Below are positions 45,163-57,223 of a stretch of DNA of 64,000 bases, in pieces. The notes under the pieces were generated by a model. The model worked only from the letters and a program-made list of their open reading frames with translations, ran no database searches and was not told the origin of the DNA. Position 1 is the stretch's first letter. Each line of letters opens with the position of its first letter. Origin of the DNA: Penicillium oxalicum (lineage: Eukaryota; Ascomycota; Eurotiomycetes; Eurotiales; Aspergillaceae); the NCBI RefSeq assembly GCF_001723175.1, contig NC_064652.1, forward strand, positions 1,922,001 through 1,986,000, given 5' to 3'. A program made the translations under genes and the position numbers.

Positions 45163-47755
45163 ATGTCTGTTGTCGGTATTGATTTTGGTGCGCAGAGCAC
45201 CAAGATTGGTGTTGCCCGGAACAAGGGCATTGACATCGTATGTGTTTGCCCCGCGTATTTCAGCCTCGCTCACAAGATTGCCTTTCCCCCTCCCCCTCCT
45301 CCTCCTCCTCCAGTTTGTTGCGCATACCTTGCTTCATCTCGCGCCATGGACGATTTCTGCGCAGGAAATTCTTACTGACCACCTTCTCTTTTTGAACTCT
45401 ACAGATCACCAATGAAGTTTCCAACCGTCAGACTCCGTAAGTGGTCTTCCTCCAATCACCCTTTTCTGATGCCCAATCTTGATGCCGCTTGTGATACCCA
45501 CTTCATGATCACCAGCTTACCTCCATCGTTCTTTACAGTTCCCTGGTCGGATTCAACTCCCGCAGCAGAGCTATCGGTGAAGCTGCCAAGACACAAGAGA
45601 CCTCCAACTTGAAGAACACCATCGGCTCCCTGAAGCGCCTGATCGGCCGATCTTACGATGACCCCGATGTTGAGGTTGAGAAGCAGTTCAACTCATCAAA
45701 CATTTGTGAAGTCAATGGGTTGGCCGGTGTTGAGGTCAATTACCTTGGCAAGAAGGAGAAGTTCACTGCGACACAGCTGGTTGCCATGTACTTGACGAAG
45801 ATCAAGGACATCGCCTCCAAGGAGCTCAAGCTTCCCGTCTCGGATGTGACCGTCAGTGTTCCCGCCTGGTTCAGCGACGTCCAGCGCCGTGCCATGATCG
45901 ACGCCGGTGAGATTGCCGGTCTGAACGTGCTCCGCCTGGTCAACGACACCACCGCCACCGCTCTCGGGTACGGTATCACCAAGTTGGACCTGCCCGGCCC
46001 CGAGGAGAAGCCCCGTCGGGTGGTCTTCGTCGACATTGGTTACAGTGACTACACTGCCTCCGTCGTCGAGTTCCGCAAGGGCGAGCTGAACGTCAAGTCC
46101 ACTGCCTGCGACCGTCACTTCGGTGGTCGTAACTTCGATCAGGCCCTGACCGAGCGCTTCGCCGACGAGTTCAAGGAGAAGTTCAAGATCGACATCCGCA
46201 CCAACCCCAAGGCCTGGTCCCGTACGCTGGCTGCCGCTGAGAAGCTCAAGAAGGTCCTCTCGGCTAACCCTCAGGCTCCTATGAGCATCGAGTCTCTTAT
46301 GGAGGACACCGATGTTCGCGCCATGGTCAAGCGTGAGGAGCTCGAGGAGATGGTCAGCCCCCTTCTGAACCGTCTCACCGTGCCTCTGGAGCAGGCTCTC
46401 GCCGAGGCCAAGCTTACTGTCGATGACATCGACAGCATTGAGATGGTCGGTGGATGCACCCGTGTCCCCGCCATCAAGGAGACCATCAGCAAGTTCTTCG
46501 GCAAGACTCTGTCCTTCACTCTGAACCAGGATGAGGCTATCGCTCGTGGCGCCGCTTTCTGCTGCGCCATCCTCTCCCCCGTCTTCCGCGTTCGCGACTT
46601 TGCCGTTCACGACATTGTCAACTACCCCATCGAATTCACCTGGGAGCAGTCCCCCGAAATTCCCGACGAGGACACCAGCCTGACTGTCTTCAGCCGTGGC
46701 AATGTCATGCCCTCTACCAAGATTCTCACCTTCTACCGCAAGCAGCCCTTCGACCTGGAGGCTCGCTACGCCCAGCCCGAGGCTCTGCCTGGCAAGGTCA
46801 ACCCCTGGATTGGCCGCTTCTCCGTCAAGGGTGTCCAGGCCGATGCCAACGATGATTTCATGATCTGCAAGCTCAAGGCCCGCCTGAACCTGCACGGTGT
46901 TCTGAACGTCGAGTCTGGCTACTACGTCGAGGACATGGAGGTCGAGGAGCCCGTCCCCGAAGAGGGTGACAAGAACGGCGATGTAAGTCTCGGACCACCC
47001 CCCGTCATTCTCATTTGAAGTTGATACTGACATTTTTTTGCTTCTTTCCAAGGCCATGGATACCAACGGCGAGGAACAGCCGAAGAAGACCCGCAAGGTC
47101 AAGAAGCAGGTTCGCAAGGGTGACCTGCCCATCGTCTCCGGCACCGGCGGTGTGGACCAGGCCACCAAGGAGGCCTGGACCGAGCGTGAGAACTCCATGT
47201 ATATGGAGGACAAGCTTGTTGCCGAGACCGACGAGAAGAAGAACGAGCTGGAGGCTTCCATCTACGAGCTCCGCGACAAGATTGAGGGCGTCTACTCCGA
47301 GTTCGCCAGTGACGAGGAGAAGGAGAAGCTCCGCTCCAAGCTGATGGACGTTGAGGTAAGTTGCTGACCACTTTTCAATTGCCAGCGGTCTCCGCGCCCT
47401 CACCAGAAATTGCGACTGACTTTGATTGCTTTAGGACTGGTTGTACGAGGAGGGTGACGACACCACCAAGTCCGTCTACGTCTCCAAGATGGAGGAGATC
47501 AACTTCATCGCTGGTCCCATCATCCAGCGCTACAAGGAGAAGGTCGAGGAGGAGCGCAATGCTGCCCTCAAGGCCGAGGAGGAGGCTGCTGCCAAGAAGC
47601 GTGCCGAACTCGAGGCCATGAAGAAGGCCGCCGAGGATCTCCGCAAGGCTGAGGAGGAGCACAAGAAGAAGCTCGCCGCCGAGGCTGGCGACGCCGAGAT
47701 GCAAGATGCTCCCGCCGAGGGCGAGGCCACTCCTGCCAGCGAGGAGAAGCAGTAA
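45163..47755 (+). CDS. Hsp110-type chaperone, Sse1/Hsp88 (Hsp70 nucleotide-exchange factor)
   Basis: Five exons, 45163-45237, 45405-45436, 45539-46982, 47053-47355 and 47435-47755, encode 724 aa with all phases consistent. The ATPase domain begins VVGIDFGAQSTKIGVARNKG and contains VTVSVPAWF, NDTTATALGYG, VFVDIGYSDYTAS and VGGCTRVPAIKE, the Hsp110 version of the Hsp70 signatures. The beta domain follows (NPWIGRFSVKGV), then an acidic insertion and an extended helical C-terminal domain rich in Lys/Glu coiled-coil sequence. It releases ADP from cytosolic Hsp70 and holds unfolded clients. Intron 1 carries a CTC-repeat pyrimidine run (about 45287-45312). The short 32-nt exon 2 is forced by the conserved ITNEVSNRQTPSLVGF. 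Confidence 0.96.
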
Positions 47756-50700
47756 ATTCCGAGTCAGGTCTGACGAGATGAGACTCTTTTGCTCGCTTCT
47801 TCTACCGTCTCGTTTGACGCGTTGAGTGTTCAGGGAGGGATGTCAGCTCTATCTTACAGATGCTCCCCTTTTTTTATTTGTTCCCCCCCCCTCATCTCAC
47901 TTTCTCCTCCCCCTCATTTTCTTTCTTTGAGCGCACTCCCTCCCATGATGACGAAAAGATTTCAAGAGATGTTTATTTTTTTAACGGATCCCCCTAGACC
48001 TAACTAGTGATGTCGCTGGTTGGACCATGCACGTGATTTGGTTGCCTGTTCTTTTGGTCTTTTTCCACGGCAGCATCATTATGAATTGTAGATCGTTTCT
48101 TTCATGATGAAATAGATGAATTCAATCATGTCCAAAAGAATGCTCCTTCAAAATGCAGAATGAAATGAATAGTGGCCCTCGTAATCTTGGTCTTTCATTC
48201 TGTCTATCTGCAATGATAGTCGAGATGGATGACAATCCGCGGAGTGGAATGTCTTTACAGACAAACCGGGCATCCCAGTTTGTAGAGTTTCAAGGTCTGC
48301 GATAACTTAGAACATGATGGCCATCCATTGTCTACCTACTCGGCAATTATTGATATGAACCAGGACATGATACACTAGGTAGATCTGTATACAGTAGGAT
48401 ATAGAACCATGGAGTAGACTAGATGGGTGTTGAGAGACGGGTATCGGCTGGAGTACGGTTGGATTTCAGCCAAGCGTAATACCCAGCACGTCTCTGTTGT
48501 AATGGAAACTGGATTTTATGAGGCGGTTGCCCAGTGAAGAGATTCACATGTTAGCCCCCGCGAATGCTCAGGTAAGCACGGGAGAGAATCCCGACTTCTA
48601 CTAGTCATGGTCGTGGTCGCTCGAGCGCATGAGCTAGATGCTGCAGTGTATCCATTCGGAGAGTTGCCTAGTCAGCGGGACAACCCGTAGACTATCCATT
48701 TTAATGCCGAACTACCGAGTTATTTGTTTCTTGATTTGTGTCGCCTTTGTTTCACATTCTCGCTCTCTCTCTCTTTCATTCTCTTGTCTTTCGACATATC
48801 ATTCAGGTTCAAACCACAATGCATGAAGCCTCGATCTTTCTTATTCTGTAAGAAGATAAATGTTCGAACCTGCAGTGGTGAGAAGGTCCGGTTTAGCACC
48901 ATTGCCGGATTTGTCCGCCGGAGTCTTGGCAGGATGGATGCCAAGAAACTGAAGTCCCTTCTTATCCCCGGCCTGAAATGACGAAACGGGCATCCGCCTC
49001 TGCATTTGAGACCACGAGGCGAAGGGGGAACAGCCGCCATTACTGTAGGTATAGAAGATAACATACAAGAGGACGGTCGAGAAACTTTCTTCTGGATCAA
49101 TAGAAGTGCCAGGTTTGAGTTTACATGTTCTAGGTTTTCACTAGTACCTGTTGGCCTGTTCACGACGATAGTCTGGAGTCTCGAGTTTGTACTCTATACT
49201 CTGAAGAGATTCGGAATGCGATGCCTACTACACAACAATCAGATTCTCGAGGATCAGCTTGGTCTTCCCGGATCATATTCGAGGAATCAATATATCTGAG
49301 GGCTCCAGGATAGTAGGTACTTTGGCAGTATGGTCTACAACCGGGTAGGTACTACTACATAGGTAAGAGTACTGTTTCCAAGGTATGTGCCCGTGCAGTC
49401 ACTACTACTCTCATTCGGTGCTTTGGAAGATTTTGTGGTTGATGGGATGTCCAGTTCTAAACAAAGCGCTTGTTCAAGTGCGCTTTGGGCTCCCACTGCA
49501 TCTGCAAAGTCCAGTCCACATTAGCGTGGTGGTGTAAGCGTAGCAGCTGAGTTCAATTAGCGGCTCAACTGGCCAGCAAGTCACGCGGTCCGGCGTGACT
49601 TGCGAGTCATGACCGACTCGACGCCCGAATGTCCGACCGCCAGTCCTGCCACGCCGTTGGGCGGCCCCATCAGCAACATGGAGCCCGCCTAAAACCGTTT
49701 GAGCAGGTCAGCACGCGACCGACCCCGGTTGAACATGATCGCGATTCCGGATGTTGGATTACGGCAGTCATGCTAGTGCCTTGCGCCTTGAAGCCTTGAA
49801 GCCTTGCATCCTTCAAGTCTCTGTAAACTCTGGCGCAATGACACCGTCTGAGAGCGGGGCACCAGTCCGGATGATACCTCGCAAAATCCGGATCTCAGAA
49901 GATCGAAAGGGGGAATGGAATCATCACCGATCGTGTGTCGGGGAGCCAGAGTTTCTGTTCAGAGCCTTGGTTTTCTGGGCGCATGTGGGTGAATCAGGGA
50001 CCTGACGCGCTAAAGCTTCCAACTCACCAGGATCTATCACAGTCTCCCTCACTGGCCGTATTCGCGTTCCCCCTTTTGCCCCCCCTCATTCTGCAAGAGA
50101 TCTTGTGGTCGTGACATTGAGGGGGGGAGGGTCGCATAGCGGACACCACGCAGTCGTGAACCACCATTGACAGAGTGATTGACATGCCCGGTTCCACTCG
50201 TTACTCACCACGATGACACCCCTTGGTTCCCGGCACTGCTCTACCAGTCACTGTAGTATCGCCCAGGGAGAAAAAAGGGAGCCCAGAAATTGACTTTACG
50301 CCTGTAGCTCCTTGTCGCGTCCCAGCATGAAGCAAAGCGAATACACCGTTTTGATCAACCAGAGGGTATCCCCTTAGCAAGGAAGGCTTCGCCCCTGATG
50401 CATGTTGCCTGATGCCTGATTGCCGATACAAGGCTCCCTTCGTTCGGTCTGGAGTGGGACTGTATCCGGCTCAATCCGCCCCGCTCGCTCGTACGCGGCT
50501 CCTCTCTGGTCCGACTCGGCTGGAGACTTGCGGATGGCTTGCAGCTTGAAGGAGGCCCGAGGATCATGTATATCCGGATTGGTCGGGGATCCAAATCAAA
50601 GCAGCTTCCGGATCGAATCCTCGTTGCCGTGGGACGTGGGATACCAGACGTTTTGATCATGGAGCCCTCCCATTCTTAACCGTCCATGCCTCTGGCTGCC

Positions 50701-51187
50701 ATTCATCATCTCCCTCTTCCTCTCTCGAGGGCTCCTGAATTGTCTTCTGTCAAAAGAAAAAAAAAAGAATCCCTCCCCATCGTCGGAGAAGTGTATCCAC
50801 TTTCCTGGTTTTCTCACCATTCTTTCGATCGTTGGCCGTCATTTCTTCTCGCCTTGGCGCCAGGATTTCTCTTCGCTTCGACCGGTCACGCTCAATCTCG
50901 TGAAGATTGATTACTAGGCTTTCTTTTCTGAACAGATCCCCGACCGAAGATCGTGGTCGACTGATATCTTCCCTTTGAGAAAGATCAAACCCTCCGCCCA
51001 AATCCCCAATCCACCTCATCATCGACCTCTCCATTCCAGACCAGCCCTGAAAAGAGAATATGACTATTCCATCATGAGCGCTTATTCGTGCTGGTGAACT
51101 ATTTTCCTCCACAAAGCGGTAGTCTCGGCGCATGCATATCCTTCAAAACATTCAGCACTACTCGCTCCCCCCGCCCTCCAAAAGACA
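47756..51187. other. Large intergenic region, 3.4 kb
   Basis: No supported gene. The first 250 nt is the T-rich Hsp110 3' UTR. Small ORFs at 48.6-49.3 kb and 50.2-51.1 kb overlap on both strands without family pattern. TAGGTA-type short repeats occur near 49310-49370. The last 500 nt is a TC-rich leader of the LicD gene. Confidence 0.45.
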
Positions 51188-52317
51188 ATGCAGTGGCGGG
51201 CTTGGGCAACGCTGGGCCCAGCACTCTGGTGCGCCGCAGTGACGGCACTGCCAAAATCTACAGCACCCATTGCGGACGACAATAATCGCGGCGTATCAAA
51301 CGTGCCCTGGACTGATCCGACGCTCAAGGACCCGTTGTGGCTTAAGTATGGGCTCAACGCTTCCGCCGAATATAAGTATTTCCACGAACCAGGTCGCGAC
51401 GACATCCTCGGCCACTACGACAGTCGGTACTTTACCGCGCCCGTGAGCGATTCCGAGCGCGCAGATACATTGACACACATGGTTCGAGCTTATTTGAACT
51501 TCTTCGATGAGAATGATTTGGAAACATGGATAGCACACGGGACCTTGTTAGGATGGTGGTGGAACGGGAAGGTGAGCACGCGCCTGCGGTTGTCGTCGTG
51601 GGGGGGAGTCGACCGAGGAAAGAAACAGGGTTCTTTGGTCTTGCGTGCAGCTAACCACGACTGCCCCGTTACAGATTCTTCCATGGGATTGGGATATGGA
51701 CACCCAAGTCCCCGATACTACCCTCGCCTATCTGGCCGACCATTACAATCAAACCGTCGTTGGATATGTAGCGCCTGGAACGCTGGACAGGCGAGACTAT
51801 TTACTGGATATCAACCCGTGGTCGCGACAACGCGAGCGCGGCCAAGGATTGAATATTATAGATGCGCGATTCATCGACACCAAGACGGGTCTCTACATCG
51901 ACATCACGGGAATCAGTCGTCTTGAGGCAGATCATCCAGACATCTGGCAATGCAAGAATTTCCACAAGTACCGTCTTCAGGATATTTATCCCTTGCGCCG
52001 GACGACGTTCGAGGGCACTCCGGCTCGAGTTCCCTTCGCCTACGATGCGCTATTGATCGAAGAATACAAAGAAGCGGCGCTGATCTCGACGAGTTACCAT
52101 AAGTGAGTACAACGGCCCAGATCTCATCATCAAGACCGGAGTGAATTTTGGTTCATCGCGAGCAGGGTCTCGTGTGCGTGGGAGAAAGGGGAACACCGAG
52201 CTGACCTTTGCCTTCGATAGTCACACATGGATCCCTGCTATGGCCGAGTGGGTACCAGATAATGCAGTCTCGAGCATACACGTGAACGATTCGTACGAAG
52301 ACGAGCAATACGAATAA
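51188..52317 (+). CDS. LicD/fukutin-family protein, probably secreted or lumenal
   Basis: Three exons, 51188-51571, 51675-52102 and 52221-52317, encode 302 aa. A signal peptide (residues 1 to about 20, ending TALP) is followed by the LicD core: IAHGTLLGWWWNGK, then after the first intron ILPWDWDMDTQV with D133, D135 and D137 as the expected metal/nucleotide acidic set, and later FIDTKTGLYIDITG. Fukutin and FKRP transfer ribitol phosphate; LicD adds phosphocholine; fungal members such as Mnn4 support mannose phosphorylation. The protein therefore likely modifies wall or glycoprotein glycans in the secretory pathway, exact donor unknown. It is short next to Mnn4, lacking its long Lys/Glu tail. 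Confidence 0.88.
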
Positions 52318-53217
52318 TTGCTAGAAGGGTAATCTTAGCCGCGCCTTCGCTGCGGAATTGCAAAAGCATTTCACCGAGCTCTTCCGGGCCATTCGGGCCT
52401 ACTTTCGCTCATCTTTGTGGTATTTGATGCAGACGAATCAAGCATCGGTGGTGCTGTTTTCGTTCATCACCTGGGGCGCATCTCGCACTTGGACATTTAG
52501 TTTTCAGCATTTTGGCGCATTACTGTACTCGGTCCTGGTCGATCGATTTATCTCGTCTTCTCATCCTTTTTTTTCATGCTTTTGACCTTGCAGCATATTT
52601 CCTAACTTTCACGGGGATATGACTGGAAATGAGTCATTCTCTGAAGATTGTCTCACTTTTGAAATATAGTCTGCGTCTCACGTAGCGCTATGATGCAACT
52701 ACATTCCGCTCAATACTCAAGTCGTTCATTGAACATAGAAACGGTTATGTCGGGTTTAGAATGACGAATATTCAGGTACCTCGATGTTTCGAAGTATTGA
52801 GTCGCCGAAATAGGACCGAAAGGCCGAAAGGCCGAAAGTAATTCCATCAATCACGTCATCGGGTTGAGCCGAGGTCAATTGCCACTCTGCGGTTCCTACC
52901 ACGGAACATGTTTACTGCCCGAGAATTCAGGCATGACAAGCTCTTATCTCCGGGCTGACAAAGCTATCGCCGTAGAACCCTATCGAATCTTATCTCAGCG
53001 CATGTCATTAAAGGCTCGCATGGATGAGATGATCAAGAAGGAACTCACAGTGTCTCTTATGCATCACCACACATCCCTCAGTCTCTCCCCGTGAGAAGAA
53101 CAAGCTCCGTAATTTATAAGCCTCCCTCATACTATCGGAGCAGATAACACGTTTTTCCAGCGACTTCCCAAAGTCACCGTCTATATAATCCAAAACCTAC
53201 CATCCAACCTCTTCGTC
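52318..53217. other. Intergenic
   Basis: No gene recognised. A short direct repeat of the 8-mer gccgaaag lies at about 52815-52838. Pyrimidine-rich sequence before 53218 probably marks the leader of the metalloprotease gene. Confidence 0.45.
52815..52838. repeat. Short tandem repeat (gccgaaag, about 3 copies)
   Basis: Two exact copies of gccgaaag follow one variant gaccgaaag, with another gccgaaa just upstream. It is intergenic and probably slippage-derived. Confidence 0.6.
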
Positions 53218-54255
53218 ATGGACATCACGGTGCACCATCAGGGTACACCCCATCAGCTCCAGCTTTCCGACTCGGCAACATTGCAAGATCTCTCCACCGA
53301 GATAGAACAAATCTTCGATATCCCCACGGACAATCAAAAGCTCTTGATATCCCCCAAACCTGGCATGCAAAAGGCGCCTTTCCCTCCCACTCCGCTCTCT
53401 TCTCTCCTGGCACTCGACTCTCCCAAATTCAAAATCACCCTCCTCGGCACACCAGCCAAAGCCATCGCCGATCTACATCAACAATCCGAATCCACTCGCA
53501 AACGGCTCGAGGCGCGCGCGTCCGCGCTAGCCGCTGCCCGTCGCGCAAAGCACAAGTCCTCCTCATCATCCACATCCACTCGCACCAGCGGCATCCACAC
53601 CCTATCATCCTCATCATCCAACTATACCTTCCACCGCCTCCTCCCACTATCCTACCTCCCTCGCCCCGAACGATCCCTCGAGTTCCTCCAACGACTCCGC
53701 GACGACCCAGGCATCCGCGCCGCCATGGCCAAGCACAAATTCTCCGTCCCGCTCCTTACAGAAATGAACCCAGCCGAACACACGACCAGCGAATCCCGCA
53801 CGTTGGGCCTCAATCGCAACAAAGGCGAAGTCATTGAGCTGCGGCTCCGCACAGATGCCTACGACGGATATCGCGATTACCGCACGATTCGCAAAACGCT
53901 CTGCCATGAACTGGCGCACTGTGTGTTTGGACCTCATGATCGGGACTTTTGGGACTTGACGGCGCAGATTGAGCGCGAGGTGGAGCGGGCGGATTGGAAA
54001 ATGGGGGGTCAGCGGTTGACGGAGCAGGACTTTTATGATCCGGGGGATTGGGAGAGGGTGCAGAGTGGGGAGGAAGTGATTGATGAGCAGGGTTGGACGG
54101 GGGGCGAGTTTGTGTTGGGGGGATTGGGGGTGGATGAGGCTGGAGATGATGCGGGACGAGGAGGAGGATCGTTGACGAGGAGAGAGGTTCTTGCGCGGGC
54201 GGCGGAGGAGAGAATGCGAAAGGAGAATTCGAAGAAGACGACGGAGGATGCTTAG
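53218..54255 (+). CDS. WLM-domain metalloprotease with N-terminal ubiquitin-like domain (Wss1-like)
   Basis: Intronless, 345 aa. Residues about 1-78 look like a ubiquitin-like domain (MDITVHHQGTPHQLQLSDSA, then FKITLLGTP). A Ser-rich linker (about 100-135) leads to the WLM protease domain. There the zinc site is HELAH at 230-234 with catalytic E231 and third ligand H240 in FGPHDRDFW. Yeast Wss1 and mammalian SPRTN degrade DNA-protein crosslinks and SUMO-tagged substrates; a fusion of ubiquitin-like and WLM domains is known in fission yeast. A nuclear DNA-repair or ubiquitin-linked role is inferred. No SIM or Cdc48-binding motif is obvious in the C-terminal 80 residues. The base composition becomes G-rich in the 3' part. 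Confidence 0.87.
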   Translation: MDITVHHQGTPHQLQLSDSATLQDLSTEIEQIFDIPTDNQKLLISPKPGMQKAPFPPTPLSSLLALDSPKFKITLLGTPAKAIADLHQQSESTRKRLEARASALAAARRAKHKSSSSSTSTRTSGIHTLSSSSSNYTFHRLLPLSYLPRPERSLEFLQRLRDDPGIRAAMAKHKFSVPLLTEMNPAEHTTSESRTLGLNRNKGEVIELRLRTDAYDGYRDYRTIRKTLCHELAHCVFGPHDRDFWDLTAQIEREVERADWKMGGQRLTEQDFYDPGDWERVQSGEEVIDEQGWTGGEFVLGGLGVDEAGDDAGRGGGSLTRREVLARAAEERMRKENSKKTTEDA

Positions 54256-54793
54256 CGAGTTGTTTTTTCGGGATTGGGAGAAAGGGAGAATAGTGGTGTT
54301 TTCTTCTTTGGGGTTGCAGGATTATGTTTGTATTCAAGTTTTAGGTTTTTGTTTCTTTTTTACCCCGTTGATACCCTAATGTTAAAGACTGCATGATACT
54401 TTTCACCTGTCGGGTTGGTGCATTGGAAATGACTATTCTTATCTATTTGTATTGGCATGCACGGTAGGCTTCCATTAGGTAGAATTGAACTTGGTCTTTA
54501 CAAGTCTAGATTACCAGCAGACACTCTTGACAGCTTTGATAAGATTATGAATGAGAAACCCTCCATGGCCCGGGTCTCAGCAACCCGAGTCTTCAAAAAG
54601 CGACCAGTCTACCTCATTCTCAACCCCTACAGGTCTGAGCCAAGATGACCCGGCAAATCCAATTATAGACATAGAAGGAAGTAACTTCGGGCAATCACCG
54701 CGTAGCATCATTTGGATGGTAATTCAACGCCCCATTCTCATTTTTGGCGGGGAGGATTATCAACAGATTAAATTACATTCATGACATGACTTA
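54256..54793. other. Intergenic between convergent genes
   Basis: 3' flanks of the metalloprotease and thiolase genes. No coding signal. Confidence 0.5.
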
Positions 54794-56268
54794 TTACAAC
54801 TGCTCGTTGACAAACAAACCAGCCATACCCTGGCCAGTACCAATGCACATGCTGGTCACCAAAACCTTCTTCTTCGTCCGGCGAGCCTCACTCAGCACGG
54901 TGGCGATCTGACGAGCACCGGTGGCTCCGAGCGGGTGGCCCAGAGCGATGGCACCACCGCGCGGGTTGACCTTGGCGTGGTCCAGGCCCAGGTTCTGGAC
55001 ACAGTAGACAGCCATCGAGGCAAAGGCCTCGTTGATCTCGAAGATGTCAATGTCGCTCTTGTCAAGGTTAAACTTGCTGAGCAACTTGGGGATGGCAGCG
55101 GTGGGGCCGATACCCATCACGCGGGGAGGCACACCGGCGACGGTGGCGCCGCAGAACTTGGCCAGGATGGGCTGGTTGAGCTCAATGGCCTTGGAGCGCT
55201 TCATCAAGAGAACAGCAGCGGCTATTGGTGATGAGAGTTTTGAATTAGCGTCAATGTCGAGTGTGGTCAAGAAACACCGCTGGGGATAGCTTTGTTTTTT
55301 TTACTTACCACCGTCGGTAACCTGGCTGGAGTTTCCACCGGTGGACCGATCACCGAATTGAGGGAAGGCAGGGCGAATCTTCGACAGAGACTCAAAGGTG
55401 GTTCCGGGACGAATACCGTCATCCCGAGTCAGAGTGACCTGGTGCACCTCACCGGTCTTGGGGTCCTTGACCTTGGTGGTGATAGGGGCGATCTCATCAT
55501 CGAACCAACCGGCCTTCTGAGCAGCCTCGGCACGGCGGAACGACTCCGCGGCGTATCGGTCCTGCTGCTCACGGGTGATACCAAAGTCCTTGCCAACATT
55601 CTCCGAGGTCTGACCCATGGGCTGCATGCAGTCGGCAGCCTCCTGGTTACGGAGGACCTCCTCGTTGAAGGGCTGGTCGAGACGGTCACCAGGGCCGGAC
55701 ATGAGCTCAGCACCCATGGCGATACCGATCTCGATAGACCCCATGGAGATCTGGTTGGCAATATCCTGCACAGCCTTGAGACCAGACGAGCAGAATCGGT
55801 TCACTGATGAGGCACCGGCGGTGTAAGGAATTCCAGCAGCCAGCGACGCAGCGCGGACCATATAGGCGGCCTTGGCCTCATTGACCTAGGAACAATATGA
55901 GCGATCTATTCAGGGATCAAAAACAAGACATTCAAGTGATCATACATTACCAAGGCACACATCCTCAATCAGGGCGGGGTCAATCTTCGACCTGGAGAGA
56001 GTCTCCTTCAGCAGCGCATATACCATGTAGTCCAACTCGGTGTCCTTGAATCCACCCTTGCGAGCCTTAGTCAAAGGTGTGCGCAGAGAAAGTGTGATAA
56101 CAACATCGTCGGGGTTCTTCTGGGTACTGATGACATTATTAGCTTTTTGTGAAGACTTTCAGCTGCCCGAAAGGCGGCGCGGAGTTTTTTTTTTGCTCAC
56201 ATAGCGTTGAGTCCACTTCCGGAGCCCTTGAGGTGGCTCAGGATGGAGCTTAAACGGTCTGCGGCCAT
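54794..56268 (-). CDS. Peroxisomal 3-ketoacyl-CoA thiolase (PTS2-type)
   Basis: Four exons, 56268-56201, 56126-55946, 55885-55309 and 55221-54794, encode 417 aa; introns are 74, 60 and 87 nt. The N-terminus reads [16 protein letters not shown] and contains RLSSILSHL, a PTS2 peroxisomal import signal (RLx5HL). Catalytic residues are visible: C115 in NRFCSSGL (acyl acceptor), H371 in the GHPLGATG motif, and C401 in CIGTGQG. The [10 protein letters not shown] motif precedes them. It performs the last step of peroxisomal beta-oxidation, releasing acetyl-CoA, and should be induced by fatty acids. The exon 2 donor was placed at AAT|gtatga because the frame must resume VNEAKAAYM. Confidence 0.95.
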
Positions 56269-57223
56269 TGTGAAGTGAGTTTTGAGGGGCTGCTGTAAGA
56301 GCAGCAGTCAGTAAAGTGGTCACAAAGAGCTTTCGGGCGCAGTGGCTGGAAACGAATTGTCCACAAGTATCGAGTATTGCGGGGGAACACTCCGAGGGGC
56401 GATTGCACACAGCGCGGTGAAGTTGTCACGGAGCTGCGATGATCCACAGTCCAGCTGGAAAAGGCGTACTTACTTATCGAGTGATATAGAACAGGTATTG
56501 CAGAAGAGAAGGGAAGTGAGAGAGGAGAACGAGGAGAGAATGAAGTCAAGAAGTAGGAACGTGGAAAGGCGGAGACCCGCTGAGCTTCGACCGAAAGTGC
56601 CGAGGCAACTTGGGAGTACCTGGGGCTGGCCGCGGAGTTAGCCATCCGGGTACCCGAGACACAATATCTTGCATATATCTCCGCAGATTGAAAGTACCGG
56701 ATACTTTATAACCGTTTGCCTGCGGGTCTCTCCACAATTTGGGGAAACGTGCCTAGGCTTTTTCTCGGGCCTCAAATACTTTTCTGATCTAACCGCGCAA
56801 GCGGCGCCCTACGAGAAACGACGACTGACATTCTAGGCCAGTCAAGCAGAAGGCTCAAATTAGAGTGGCAGGACTCTGCGCCTGTCACAGATCCGGTACA
56901 CCAGGCGCAAGCATGCGTGAACATTCAAATGATGAACCTCGATCGTTTATTGGATGAACATGCTTGTAAATACTAACTCCTACATCGAAGGGGTGTTGAT
57001 TAAAAGCCATTACACGCCCGGAAAGCTATTTTGGTGACTTGGTATTCTAACCCAAAAATTCGAAGGAAAAAAAAATGGATGAAATCAAAATCCATCAAAA
57101 GAAAGATCCCCGCTGTTATCCTGTCCCGCCCGTGTACCAAACCCCCCATCGGCGCCAGATTGCCATTCGCATTGATGCGTCTCATAGATGTTGTCTGTTG
57201 ATTGCAAGCCCCATGGAATGAAA
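56269..57223. other. Intergenic upstream of thiolase
   Basis: About 1 kb with the thiolase promoter and the 3' flank of the next gene. Short ORFs only. I did not find a convincing pair of oleate-response elements. Confidence 0.4.

Noticed and set aside
45696..47261. 521-codon open frame on the minus strand opposite Hsp110
   Set aside because: It is the antisense shadow of a highly biased, GC-third-position coding exon; the translation is Leu/Val/Asp-rich with no family pattern.
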